Source: an uncultured Flavobacteriaceae bacterium (lineage in GTDB: Bacteria > Bacteroidota > Bacteroidia > Flavobacteriales > Flavobacteriaceae). From it: 64,000 nucleotides of DNA. The translations under genes were made by a program, and so were the position numbers. Position 1 is the first letter of the stretch. Each line of letters begins with the position of its first letter. The notes under the pieces are model-generated. The model did not search any database and was not told the origin of the DNA. It worked only from the letters and a program-made list of their open reading frames with translations. Below, piece by piece: positions 8,871 through 15,028 of the stretch. The stretch is taken from NCBI GenBank assembly GCA_938092005.1, contig CALKOU010000005.1, positions 84,010-148,009 on the forward strand, given 5' to 3'.

Positions 8871-9868
8871 AATATATTTAACTCTTTACATTTTTTATAA
8901 ATCAAATTACCAATAACTGTTTTTGTAGCGCTTGTATAGTGTACGTTGTCTGATAATAATTGAGGTGGTACCACACCTAGCGCTATCGCATCTAAATCAG
9001 CCTGCGTTGGTGTTAAACCTGCATCATCCAAGCCCCAGCAACTTACTACAGTATCACCTCCAGTGGCATATATTGGGGAAGCTAAATACTCCCTTAAAGA
9101 AATAAACAATCTGCCAAATTCCTTACGCATAGCCTTTTCATAATCTGCTCTATAGGCTGCTGAACCTGATGATAAACCTAATATAACCGTATGTTTTGCT
9201 TGACTATGCTCTATTAGATACTTGTGTTGTTTAATAAGCTCATCAATATCGTTATACCCGCCGTTTTGTCCAATAAATATAACTTGCAAATGAGGCTTGT
9301 TTTTGTTTATATCAAAATCTGTGCGTATTGCTGTTGGTCTATTTATAACTACCTCACTGCCTGCCTCGGCCCTTGTAAATTCCCAATCACCTGTTAAATC
9401 CGAATGCCCCGAGCCAGTCCATTGTAAAGTGCCTTGTACATCGCCTATAAAACAAGGATTAAAGTGTGCGCCGCCTTGTAGTAAAGGAGTTACAGTATGC
9501 CCTAGAGCTGTATCTAAACCGCCATCCACATCTCTATCAGCTATTAACACGGGTGTAGTACCTGCTGGTATAGTAATATTATTAATTAGTATAACGTCAC
9601 CCCCTTGTCTTGCTAATATAGTTCTCACATTTTCGCCGCCTGTGCCGCCGTTGTATACATTCATTCCCGACAAAGCACCTAGTAATGTAGTCCAGCCACC
9701 TCCTGCCGTTAAGCTGTCGCCCCAGCAAGTTATATAAGGGCTTAACAGGCCTAAATCTTCCTGCACCTCCCCTGTGCTTGTTTGATTTAACAATAAACCA
9801 TCTTTATTCTCTTGTCCAAAAGTCCCAAAAGAAACAAGTATAGCGAGTATTAATAGTATGTTTTTCAT
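8867..9868 (-). CDS. Secreted SGNH/GDSL-type hydrolase (element cargo)
   Basis: The 333-aa product has a signal peptide (MKNILLILAILVSFGTFGQ) and SGNH hydrolase blocks: block I CWGDSLTAGG with nucleophile Ser52, block II GGTGGENV (about 74-81), block III GQNGGYND with Asn202, and block V SDNVHYT with Asp307 and His310. The family comprises esterases, lipases and carbohydrate deacetylases. The C-terminal part (TPTQADLDAIALGVVPPQLL before the catalytic pair) resembles esterase domains of phage tail or host-recognition proteins; this is inferred from memory of such sequences. Its 3' end overlaps the integrase stop by 4 bp in convergent orientation, and its upstream side abuts an integrase fragment. 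The substrate is unknown. Export to periplasm or outside is predicted. Confidence 0.85.
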   Translation of the reverse strand: MKNILLILAILVSFGTFGQENKDGLLLNQTSTGEVQEDLGLLSPYITCWGDSLTAGGGWTTLLGALSGMNVYNGGTGGENVRTILARQGGDVILINNITIPAGTTPVLIADRDVDGGLDTALGHTVTPLLQGGAHFNPCFIGDVQGTLQWTGSGHSDLTGDWEFTRAEAGSEVVINRPTAIRTDFDINKNKPHLQVIFIGQNGGYNDIDELIKQHKYLIEHSQAKHTVILGLSSGSAAYRADYEKAMRKEFGRLFISLREYLASPIYATGGDTVVSCWGLDDAGLTPTQADLDAIALGVVPPQLLSDNVHYTSATKTVIGNLIYKKCKELNIF

Positions 9869-9885
9869 AACAAGTTAGTTTAACT

Positions 9886-9893
9886 CAAACATA
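9886..9893 (-). promoter_or_regulatory. Probable -7 box of the SGNH hydrolase promoter
   Basis: On the - strand it reads TATGTTTG, matching the Bacteroidota TAnnTTTG -7 element, 18 bp upstream of the ATG. No clear -33 element was found. Confidence 0.5.
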
Positions 9894-9902
9894 AGAAATT
9901 AA

Positions 9903-9968
9903 AGTCTAACCTATTTAAGAGGATTAGAAGTAGTAGAACTAAAAGAAGAAGATATGCCTAAGGTTTAA
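9903..9968 (+). pseudogene. Remnant of a second integrase 3' end
   Basis: Translation of 9906-9968 gives LTYLRGLEVVELKEEDMPKV followed by a stop, against LTYLRGLEVAELKEEDMLMV at the end of the intact integrase. The match begins at or just before the codon for the residue preceding the catalytic Tyr and stops at the stop codon. Several differences are synonymous, so this derives from a related integrase gene and is not an exact recent copy. Nothing upstream continues the homology: the hydrolase gene starts there on the other strand. Confidence 0.88.
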
Positions 9969-10212
9969 GACTTGTAGGAAAAGATTACATATGCGTTCAT
10001 AAATATTTGTAATTGTAGAAAAGTAATACTTGAAAACAGCAATATATCGTAAGATGTTTATGTGTTTAGATAATATATAGTTTCCTACTACTTAAGTAGT
10101 CCTTAGTTATAAAATAACCTTTATATATAGTTGTATACAGGGTAAAACTATCTAATAAATATCCAATATACATTTGTTTACGTTATGTGTTATAGAAACA
10201 TAATTTAACTAT
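9969..10212. other. AT-rich non-coding segment of the element
   Basis: No convincing gene. It contains a perfect 14-bp palindrome at 10087-10100 (ACTACTTAAGTAGT) and lies directly upstream of the 87-aa gene, so it is a candidate regulatory or recombination region. Confidence 0.5.
10087..10100. promoter_or_regulatory. 14-bp perfect palindrome
   Basis: ACTACTTAAGTAGT equals its own reverse complement. It lies in the long leader between the integrase remnant and the 87-aa gene. A dimeric regulator-binding site is possible, but no binding protein is identified. Confidence 0.4.
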
Positions 10213-10476
10213 ATGTCCTTTAATAGTAATACAGCAAGAGCAGCAGGACAAAAGAGTAAGAGAGGTAAAGCTACGTATACTACTGAGATACGAGAGAAGC
10301 TAAACAACTTAACAGACTACTTAATAGAAGACTTAAACATACAAGAGTTAGACACTAATGAGAAAATAGCATTACTAAGAATATTACTCGCATTTACGCT
10401 CCCTAAACCAAAAATAAATAACGAAACACAAGAGCAGAAGCACTTCACAGTTGAGGTTATTGATAAGTTAGTATAA
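10213..10476 (+). CDS. Unrecognised 87-aa protein of the element
   Basis: I do not recognise the family. The product has a basic N-terminus (NTARAAGQKSKRGKATYTTE) and then predicted helices (EIREKLNNLTDYLIEDLNIQ, TNEKIALLRILLAF), ending in a charged tail. Basic N-terminus plus helices is compatible with a small DNA-binding protein such as an excisionase, regulator or terminase-small-subunit-like protein, but no signature decides. Its codon use is as AT-rich as the integrase. It is the only soluble accessory protein of the element besides the integrase, so an excision or control role is a reasonable but unproven guess. Confidence 0.6.
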   Translation: MSFNSNTARAAGQKSKRGKATYTTEIREKLNNLTDYLIEDLNIQELDTNEKIALLRILLAFTLPKPKINNETQEQKHFTVEVIDKLV

Positions 10477-10493
10477 GACATTTATATTTGGAT

Positions 10494-10586
10494 ATGGAAT
10501 TAGGCATTTCAAAAGAAGTTATAGTTGGCATTGCTTTAGTCATTTATGGCTTAATACTTTATTTGTTATTTAAATCAAAAAAATAG
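10494..10586 (+). CDS. 30-aa single-pass membrane peptide
   Basis: ATG at 10494 gives a 30-residue peptide, MELGISKEVIVGIALVIYGL then a further ten residues ending KSKK. One strongly hydrophobic segment (about residues 9-26) is followed by a basic end, as in small inner-membrane peptides with the C-terminus in the cytoplasm. It lies 17 bp after the 87-aa gene and 3 bp before the right-end TTGCCA repeats. No family is recognised. It could be a chance frame, but the segment is clean and co-directional. Confidence 0.45.
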   Translation: MELGISKEVIVGIALVIYGLILYLLFKSKK

Positions 10587-10589
10587 CAG

Positions 10590-10606
10590 TTGCCAAATAG
10601 TTGCCA
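10590..10606 (+). repeat. Right-end TTGCCA direct repeat pair
   Basis: TTGCCA starts at 10590 and 10601, in the same orientation and at the same 11-bp spacing as the pair at 7795/7806. Candidate integrase arm-binding sites. Confidence 0.6.
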
Positions 10607-10651
10607 AGAATTAGTAGCTTTACCGTAGGTTCTTTGCTAAGCCGTCTAAAC

Positions 10652-10676
10652 AAAAAACCCCTCCGTAAAGAAGGGG
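10652..10676 (-). terminator. Terminator after tRNA-Met
   Basis: On the - strand a CCCCT/AGGGG stem with a 9-nt loop is followed by six T. It sits 6 bp past the tRNA-Met 3' end and parallels the hairpin at 7638-7662. Confidence 0.65.
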
Positions 10677-10681
10677 CGTGT

Positions 10682-10758
10682 TGGTGGTCCCACCTGGGCT
10701 CGAACCAGGGACCAACTGATTATGAGTCAGCTACTCTAACCAACTGAGCTATAGGACC
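10682..10758 (-). tRNA. tRNA-Met (CAT), target of the integrative element
   Basis: A complete 77-nt cloverleaf with encoded CCA. The acceptor strands GGTCCTA and TGGGACC pair, the D arm is GCTCAGTTGGTTAGAG, the anticodon loop is CTCATAA (CAT) and the T arm is CCTGG TTCGAGC CCAGG. It looks like elongator tRNA-Met. A CAT-anticodon tRNA-Ile2 cannot be excluded by sequence alone. Confidence 0.9.
10683..10722 (-). repeat. Right attachment repeat (attR-like), 40 bp
   Basis: Identical to 7665-7704. This copy is the 3' part of the intact tRNA-Met gene, so the element restores the tRNA on integration. Confidence 0.85.
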
Positions 10759-10854
10759 TGATAAGGCAAAAATACACAATAATCTATGAGTTTTTCATCT
10801 GTTGTAAAACATTTTGTTACTACGCCCTAAATCCTTTAACATAAAGCTGTTCTC

Positions 10855-13602
10855 TTATTCATTGGGTGTTGAAAAGGGCTGGTTATGGTCAAAAAGAGCT
10901 TGGATAAGCTGTTCAAAAACGATTTCTGTTTGTTGCCTTTGAACCGTTCCTAATTCGGGCGATATTTTGCCGCGTGGTGTCGCTTTTTCACCCACAAACA
11001 AAACCCCTTTATTGTATTGCTTAAGCGCAATAATTCCTGCGCGTTTGGCGTGTGCTTCTGGGTGATGTTCGTTCCAAAGCATGGCATATAACAAGAGTTG
11101 GCGTGCTTGCCCCTGGTCAGGATTTAACGCCACTTCGTCCCAATTTAGGATCCCTAAGTTTGTGGTGGTTACCTTTCCCGTTTTATAGTCTAACACCCGA
11201 ACTTGTCCGTTGTATTTATCCACACGGTCAACCGTTCCTTTAAAAGTAACAGGGGTGTCTATGCCTGTAATGGTTCGTGTTATCGCTAATTCCTGCTCCA
11301 GTGCCACTATTTCAATACTATTACCCCCTTGAATTTCTCCTTGCTCTTGAGCAATCAAATTTTGAATGTTGCGCTCAATGGCGGCTAAGGCAAGTACATT
11401 TTTTCCAGATATCGTATGTGGAAATTCTTGCTTAACCACATCCTGTAATACCTGAGCAACAGATGATATCATCTGCTCACAGCTCTCTACGGTAAGTTGT
11501 TTCCCCACATAGGGCGTGTACAACGCCTCCAAGCAATTGTGAATAAGCGTCCCATATGTTCTGTGCGAAAAAGAGGTTTCTAATTCATCTTCATCTCGCA
11601 GTCCAAGTAAATATCGCTTGTAAAACGCATACCCGTCGCGCACAAAAAAATTAAGTGCTGAAGGCGAAAAACCTGTGTTTGCTAAAGCGGCAAGTTTTTC
11701 CATTACAGCAGCTGTTTTTGGAATACTAGTAATTGTATTCGTTGGGGGCACAAAGGGAATCACTTGTGTGTGTTCCTGCCAATCGTGCGTTGGGGGCCGC
11801 TCAAACGCCCATTGCCGAATAAGTCGGCTCGGCTCACCTACTTGAATGCCGTCTGTAGTGCCGTTATAAAACAAGTACACTTCATTTGCGCGATACATCA
11901 ATCGGTAAAAATGGTACGTGAAAATAGCGTCTTGTTCATCTTGTGTGGGTAATCCGTATGCTTTTTTAACCTCATATGGAATCCATGAAGATTGTCCGGT
12001 TTGCGTAGGTAAAATACCTTCGTTGACTCCTGCCATCAACACCCTGTCAAAATCAATGGCGCGTGTTTCTAAAACTCCTAATATCTGGAGTCCCTCAAGC
12101 GGAGCGCCAACAAAATTCAATTTTTGAACAGTGCTTAATTGTGCGTATAAATTGCGCAACAACGGAAAAGAAAGCGGTTGTTTTAGGGCAGTAACCAATT
12201 CCTTGATTTGATGAAGTAAAACTGTGACTTTTTCAGCCGCAAGGCTATACACTTGTTTTATGGGTAGCCTCCCTTGCGTGTCATAAAATAACGGCAGCAG
12301 CTTAAGGATGTCGTCTATCCATTGCTCTGGTGAGCCATTTGAGCGAAATAGCATGTCAACATAGTCCTGTGCTTCTTTTGGGGCTTCAGCCTGCAAAAAG
12401 GACGTGTTCAAATAACTTCTATGTTCTTTTTTTGCTTTTGATAATACCGCTGTCGAAAAATCAGGAGCTTCTGTGGCAAATAACGCTTGCGTTTCTGGCA
12501 ATGATAAGACGCTTTCAACATCGGCATAAAAAAACCCTTTTGAAGTTTGTCGAAGCGCCATTTTAAGTACGGCATTTACAAATATAGCCAGTGGGTGTTG
12601 GTTTAGCGGAAATCCCATGGTTATGTTCAAAGAGCTAATAGATGGCGGTAAGGCGTATAGCAATGGCATCAGTAGCGATTCATCAGCCAAAACAATTGCT
12701 GTTTTAGACCAATCTTCCTTTTCGCCCATACGAGCCAACAAATCGCCTATTTGCTTTGCTTGACCAACCTGTTGTTGTACTTCTGTTACCACTACTTTTT
12801 TGGGTTGGTGAAAGACATCGTGGGCTTGCTGAAATGTACTTTTTTTGTATTCTGGCCAGTCCTGAATATACCCGCGAATAAAAGATCCTGCTTGATGTAA
12901 TTCGTCTTCCAACATTTTTTTGTCAATATCCCAAAACACCTGTGCGCGCTCTTGTGCCAATAATTCTTGGACTATAAACGCCTCGCTTGGACTCAGCGCG
13001 TTAAAGCCACAAAAAATAAATTGTGTGCTGGTTTTATGTTGTAGAAAGTTTTCCAACAATGTTGTTGCCATACGGTAACTCTTTCCTGAAGTGGTTTGTC
13101 CATTGGCTTCTAGTCGTTGTATGAAGTCTTGATAGATATCAGGCAAAAGTTCCCAAAATGCCGTATAATCTTGAATAATAGAGTCCTGAGATTCTCCCCA
13201 CGCTCGTATTTTGTGTAACGAGGATAAGTATTTGAAAAACTCATCACGATCAATAAGGTATTGATCTATGGTGTTCAGGTCTTTTAGCAGAGCTGTTGAC
13301 CATCCTAGAAAGGTTTCAAAAGAATTTGGTTGTTTTGTTTTTTGGACTGCTGCACAATAACTCTGATAAAGTGCCTGTTGCTGTTGCAGCTCTGTTGCTG
13401 GGCTAAGGGTACTTATCGTTGCCACAAAATCATCAATACTAATTGCCTCAGGAAGAATAAGAGGACCTTTGAGTACGGCTGTCAACTCTCTTTGCAAGAA
13501 GAGTTGTGCCCTTTGATTTGGTAACACAAAACAAAGGTCAGCCCATTCGGGGTTTTGTGCTTTAAGCTGGTGCACCACATTTCCTAAAAAAGAATCTGTC
13601 AT
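10855..13602 (-). CDS. addB: PD-(D/E)XK nuclease family protein, AddB-like
   Basis: The 915-aa product has an inactive-helicase-like N-terminal region (LCFVLPNQRAQLFLQRELTA) and a C-terminal RecB-family nuclease domain around residues 785-812 (GTVDRVDKYNG then RVLDYKTGK, with the Asp and Lys of the D-x-K core). It matches in size and order the AddB-type subunit of a RecBCD-equivalent end-resection complex. The AddA-like partner lies 1.4 kb upstream on the same strand at 15029-18112, separated by an OmpA gene and a terminator. I do not see the four-cysteine iron-sulfur pattern of classical AddB around the nuclease domain. A role in double-strand-break repair with AddA is inferred from family and neighbourhood. 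Confidence 0.82.
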   Translation of the reverse strand: MTDSFLGNVVHQLKAQNPEWADLCFVLPNQRAQLFLQRELTAVLKGPLILPEAISIDDFVATISTLSPATELQQQQALYQSYCAAVQKTKQPNSFETFLGWSTALLKDLNTIDQYLIDRDEFFKYLSSLHKIRAWGESQDSIIQDYTAFWELLPDIYQDFIQRLEANGQTTSGKSYRMATTLLENFLQHKTSTQFIFCGFNALSPSEAFIVQELLAQERAQVFWDIDKKMLEDELHQAGSFIRGYIQDWPEYKKSTFQQAHDVFHQPKKVVVTEVQQQVGQAKQIGDLLARMGEKEDWSKTAIVLADESLLMPLLYALPPSISSLNITMGFPLNQHPLAIFVNAVLKMALRQTSKGFFYADVESVLSLPETQALFATEAPDFSTAVLSKAKKEHRSYLNTSFLQAEAPKEAQDYVDMLFRSNGSPEQWIDDILKLLPLFYDTQGRLPIKQVYSLAAEKVTVLLHQIKELVTALKQPLSFPLLRNLYAQLSTVQKLNFVGAPLEGLQILGVLETRAIDFDRVLMAGVNEGILPTQTGQSSWIPYEVKKAYGLPTQDEQDAIFTYHFYRLMYRANEVYLFYNGTTDGIQVGEPSRLIRQWAFERPPTHDWQEHTQVIPFVPPTNTITSIPKTAAVMEKLAALANTGFSPSALNFFVRDGYAFYKRYLLGLRDEDELETSFSHRTYGTLIHNCLEALYTPYVGKQLTVESCEQMISSVAQVLQDVVKQEFPHTISGKNVLALAAIERNIQNLIAQEQGEIQGGNSIEIVALEQELAITRTITGIDTPVTFKGTVDRVDKYNGQVRVLDYKTGKVTTTNLGILNWDEVALNPDQGQARQLLLYAMLWNEHHPEAHAKRAGIIALKQYNKGVLFVGEKATPRGKISPELGTVQRQQTEIVFEQLIQALFDHNQPFSTPNE

Positions 13603-13614
13603 GCTCTAAAATAA

Positions 13615-13642
13615 AAAAACGCGGTGAAATCACCGCGTTTTT
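13615..13642. terminator. Rho-independent terminator after the ompA gene
   Basis: A 13-bp inverted repeat with core ACGCGGTGA / TCACCGCGT and a 2-nt loop, flanked by A and T runs, 25 bp past the ompA stop and 13 bp before the AddB start. It works in either direction. Confidence 0.9.
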
Positions 13643-13666
13643 AATTGTTTTATTAAACCGTAATGT

Positions 13667-14998
13667 TTACTTCACTACTTTGAACTCAACGCGTCGGTTA
13701 ATTGCACGGCCTTCTTCAGTGCTGTTGCTTGCCTTTGGCTTTGCTTCTCCAAATGCTTTCGTGCTTAGTCGGTTACCGTCAACTCCAAGGTTTACCAAGT
13801 AATCTTTGATTGATGTTGCTCGGTTGTTTGAAAGTGGGTTGTTAAACGACTCTTCACCTGTGTTGTCAGCGTGACCTTCAATGCTAATGTTAGCATCGGT
13901 GTTTGCTAATAACACTTTAAGAACCGTAGACAAACGTTGCACATCTTGTGAGTCAATGTTGTATTTCTCTAAGTCAAAGTTGATGTCGTAATCTGCCAAC
14001 ATAGATAATGGATACTCTGGGCAACCATTGTTAGATGCAGGACCTGCAACTGCTGGACACTTATCATCTTTATCAGCAACGCTATCGCCGTCAGCATCTG
14101 GGCAGCCATTCATGGCTTTACTTCCTGCAGCATTTGGACATGCATCGTCAGCATCAGTGATGCCATCGCCGTCAGCGTCTGGACAACCATTTAAGGCAGC
14201 AACTCCGGCTACATTTGGACATGCATCATCACTATCTTTAACTCCGTCGCCATCAGCATCTGGACAACCGTTGAGCGCAGCTAATCCAGCTGTCATAGGA
14301 CAATCATCATCACTGTCTTTAACTCCGTCGCCATCAGCATCTGGACAACCGTTAAGACTCTCTAAGCCTGCAACTTCCGGACATGCATCAACGCTGTCCT
14401 TAACACCGTCTCTGTCCGAGTCACCGTCTCCAAAAGCAAGGGTTAAGCCTACTAAGTGTTGAAAGTGGTGACGACCACCGTTGTCGTTGCCAAGTAATCC
14501 GTCAAGCTCTTTTGAATAGTTCTTGTACGTCGTTTTGATTGAAAGCGCAAGTGCATCGTTAAACCAATAGTTAATCCCAGCTCCAGCATAAATAGAAAAG
14601 AAATCTTCCTCAGTAGTAGAGATTCCTGAAAGACCGCCAACAAGACCTACACCAGCGCGAAGGGTTGGTTCAAAGTTTCCAAGGTCGATGATTTCTCTAG
14701 ATGTTAACGTAGTTCCTAAATCAACTCCGTAATAAAGATCTTCATTGCCAGAATCCCGATCAATACTATTGAATGTCCCTGCAAGATTTACAGAAAATCC
14801 AGAGCCAATATATCTTGAAATTTCGAGGTAAGAGAAATTTGGAGAAACGCTTAACCCTTCATCTTGAAAGGTTCCCGTTTGCGTCAATTCAACGGCATTT
14901 GTACCAAGGGTAACGGCCCATGGATTGCTGTCAGACTGCGCCATAACTGACGTAGAGAATGCAGCTAGCATAATCATTGCGAATAAATAATTTTTCAT
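13667..14998 (-). CDS. OmpA family outer-membrane protein with TSP3-type repeats
   Basis: The 443-aa product has a signal peptide (MKNYLFAMIMLAAFSTSVMA), an N-terminal beta-barrel-like region (to about 195), a linker of five thrombospondin type 3-like calcium-binding repeats rich in DxDxDG and ACP/CP motifs (about 195-330), and a C-terminal OmpA domain with NISIEGHADNTGEESFNNPL and NRATSIKDYL that binds peptidoglycan. It should anchor the outer membrane to the cell wall. The gene has its own probable promoter (TATTTTCG on the - strand at 15021-15028) right after the AddA stop, and a strong terminator, so it behaves as a single unit between the two AddAB-like genes. Confidence 0.93.
   Translation of the reverse strand: MKNYLFAMIMLAAFSTSVMAQSDSNPWAVTLGTNAVELTQTGTFQDEGLSVSPNFSYLEISRYIGSGFSVNLAGTFNSIDRDSGNEDLYYGVDLGTTLTSREIIDLGNFEPTLRAGVGLVGGLSGISTTEEDFFSIYAGAGINYWFNDALALSIKTTYKNYSKELDGLLGNDNGGRHHFQHLVGLTLAFGDGDSDRDGVKDSVDACPEVAGLESLNGCPDADGDGVKDSDDDCPMTAGLAALNGCPDADGDGVKDSDDACPNVAGVAALNGCPDADGDGITDADDACPNAAGSKAMNGCPDADGDSVADKDDKCPAVAGPASNNGCPEYPLSMLADYDINFDLEKYNIDSQDVQRLSTVLKVLLANTDANISIEGHADNTGEESFNNPLSNNRATSIKDYLVNLGVDGNRLSTKAFGEAKPKASNSTEEGRAINRRVEFKVVK
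14028..14432. repeat. 81-bp tandem repeats encoding TSP3 units
   Basis: Five units with an exact 81-bp (27-codon) period. Equivalent positions fall at 14085, 14166, 14247, 14328 and 14409. They encode the Asp-rich linker of the OmpA protein and could change copy number by recombination. Confidence 0.75.
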
Positions 14999-15020
14999 GT
15001 TTGTAGATTAATAATTTATG

Positions 15021-15028
15021 CGAAAATA
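15021..15028 (-). promoter_or_regulatory. Probable -7 box of the ompA promoter
   Basis: Reads TATTTTCG on the - strand, one step from TAnnTTTG, directly after the stop codon of the AddA-like gene and 22 bp before the ompA ATG. Confidence 0.5.

Larger units (their letters stand above)
7665..10722. mobile_element. Small tRNA-Met-associated integrative element (about 3.0 kb)
   Basis: The ends are defined by a perfect 40-bp direct repeat, 7665-7704 and 10683-10722, which is the 3' part of a tRNA gene (anticodon loop to acceptor end). Repeat-to-repeat distance is 3018 bp. Inside are a tyrosine recombinase next to the left end, a secreted SGNH hydrolase, a fragment of a second integrase 3' end, an 87-aa protein and a 30-aa membrane peptide. 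Base composition is clearly more AT-rich than the flanks, with many TTA, ATA and AGA codons. No replication, relaxase, capsid or terminase gene is visible, so any transfer would need a helper. The overall structure is read directly from the sequence; present mobility is not shown. Confidence 0.85.
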
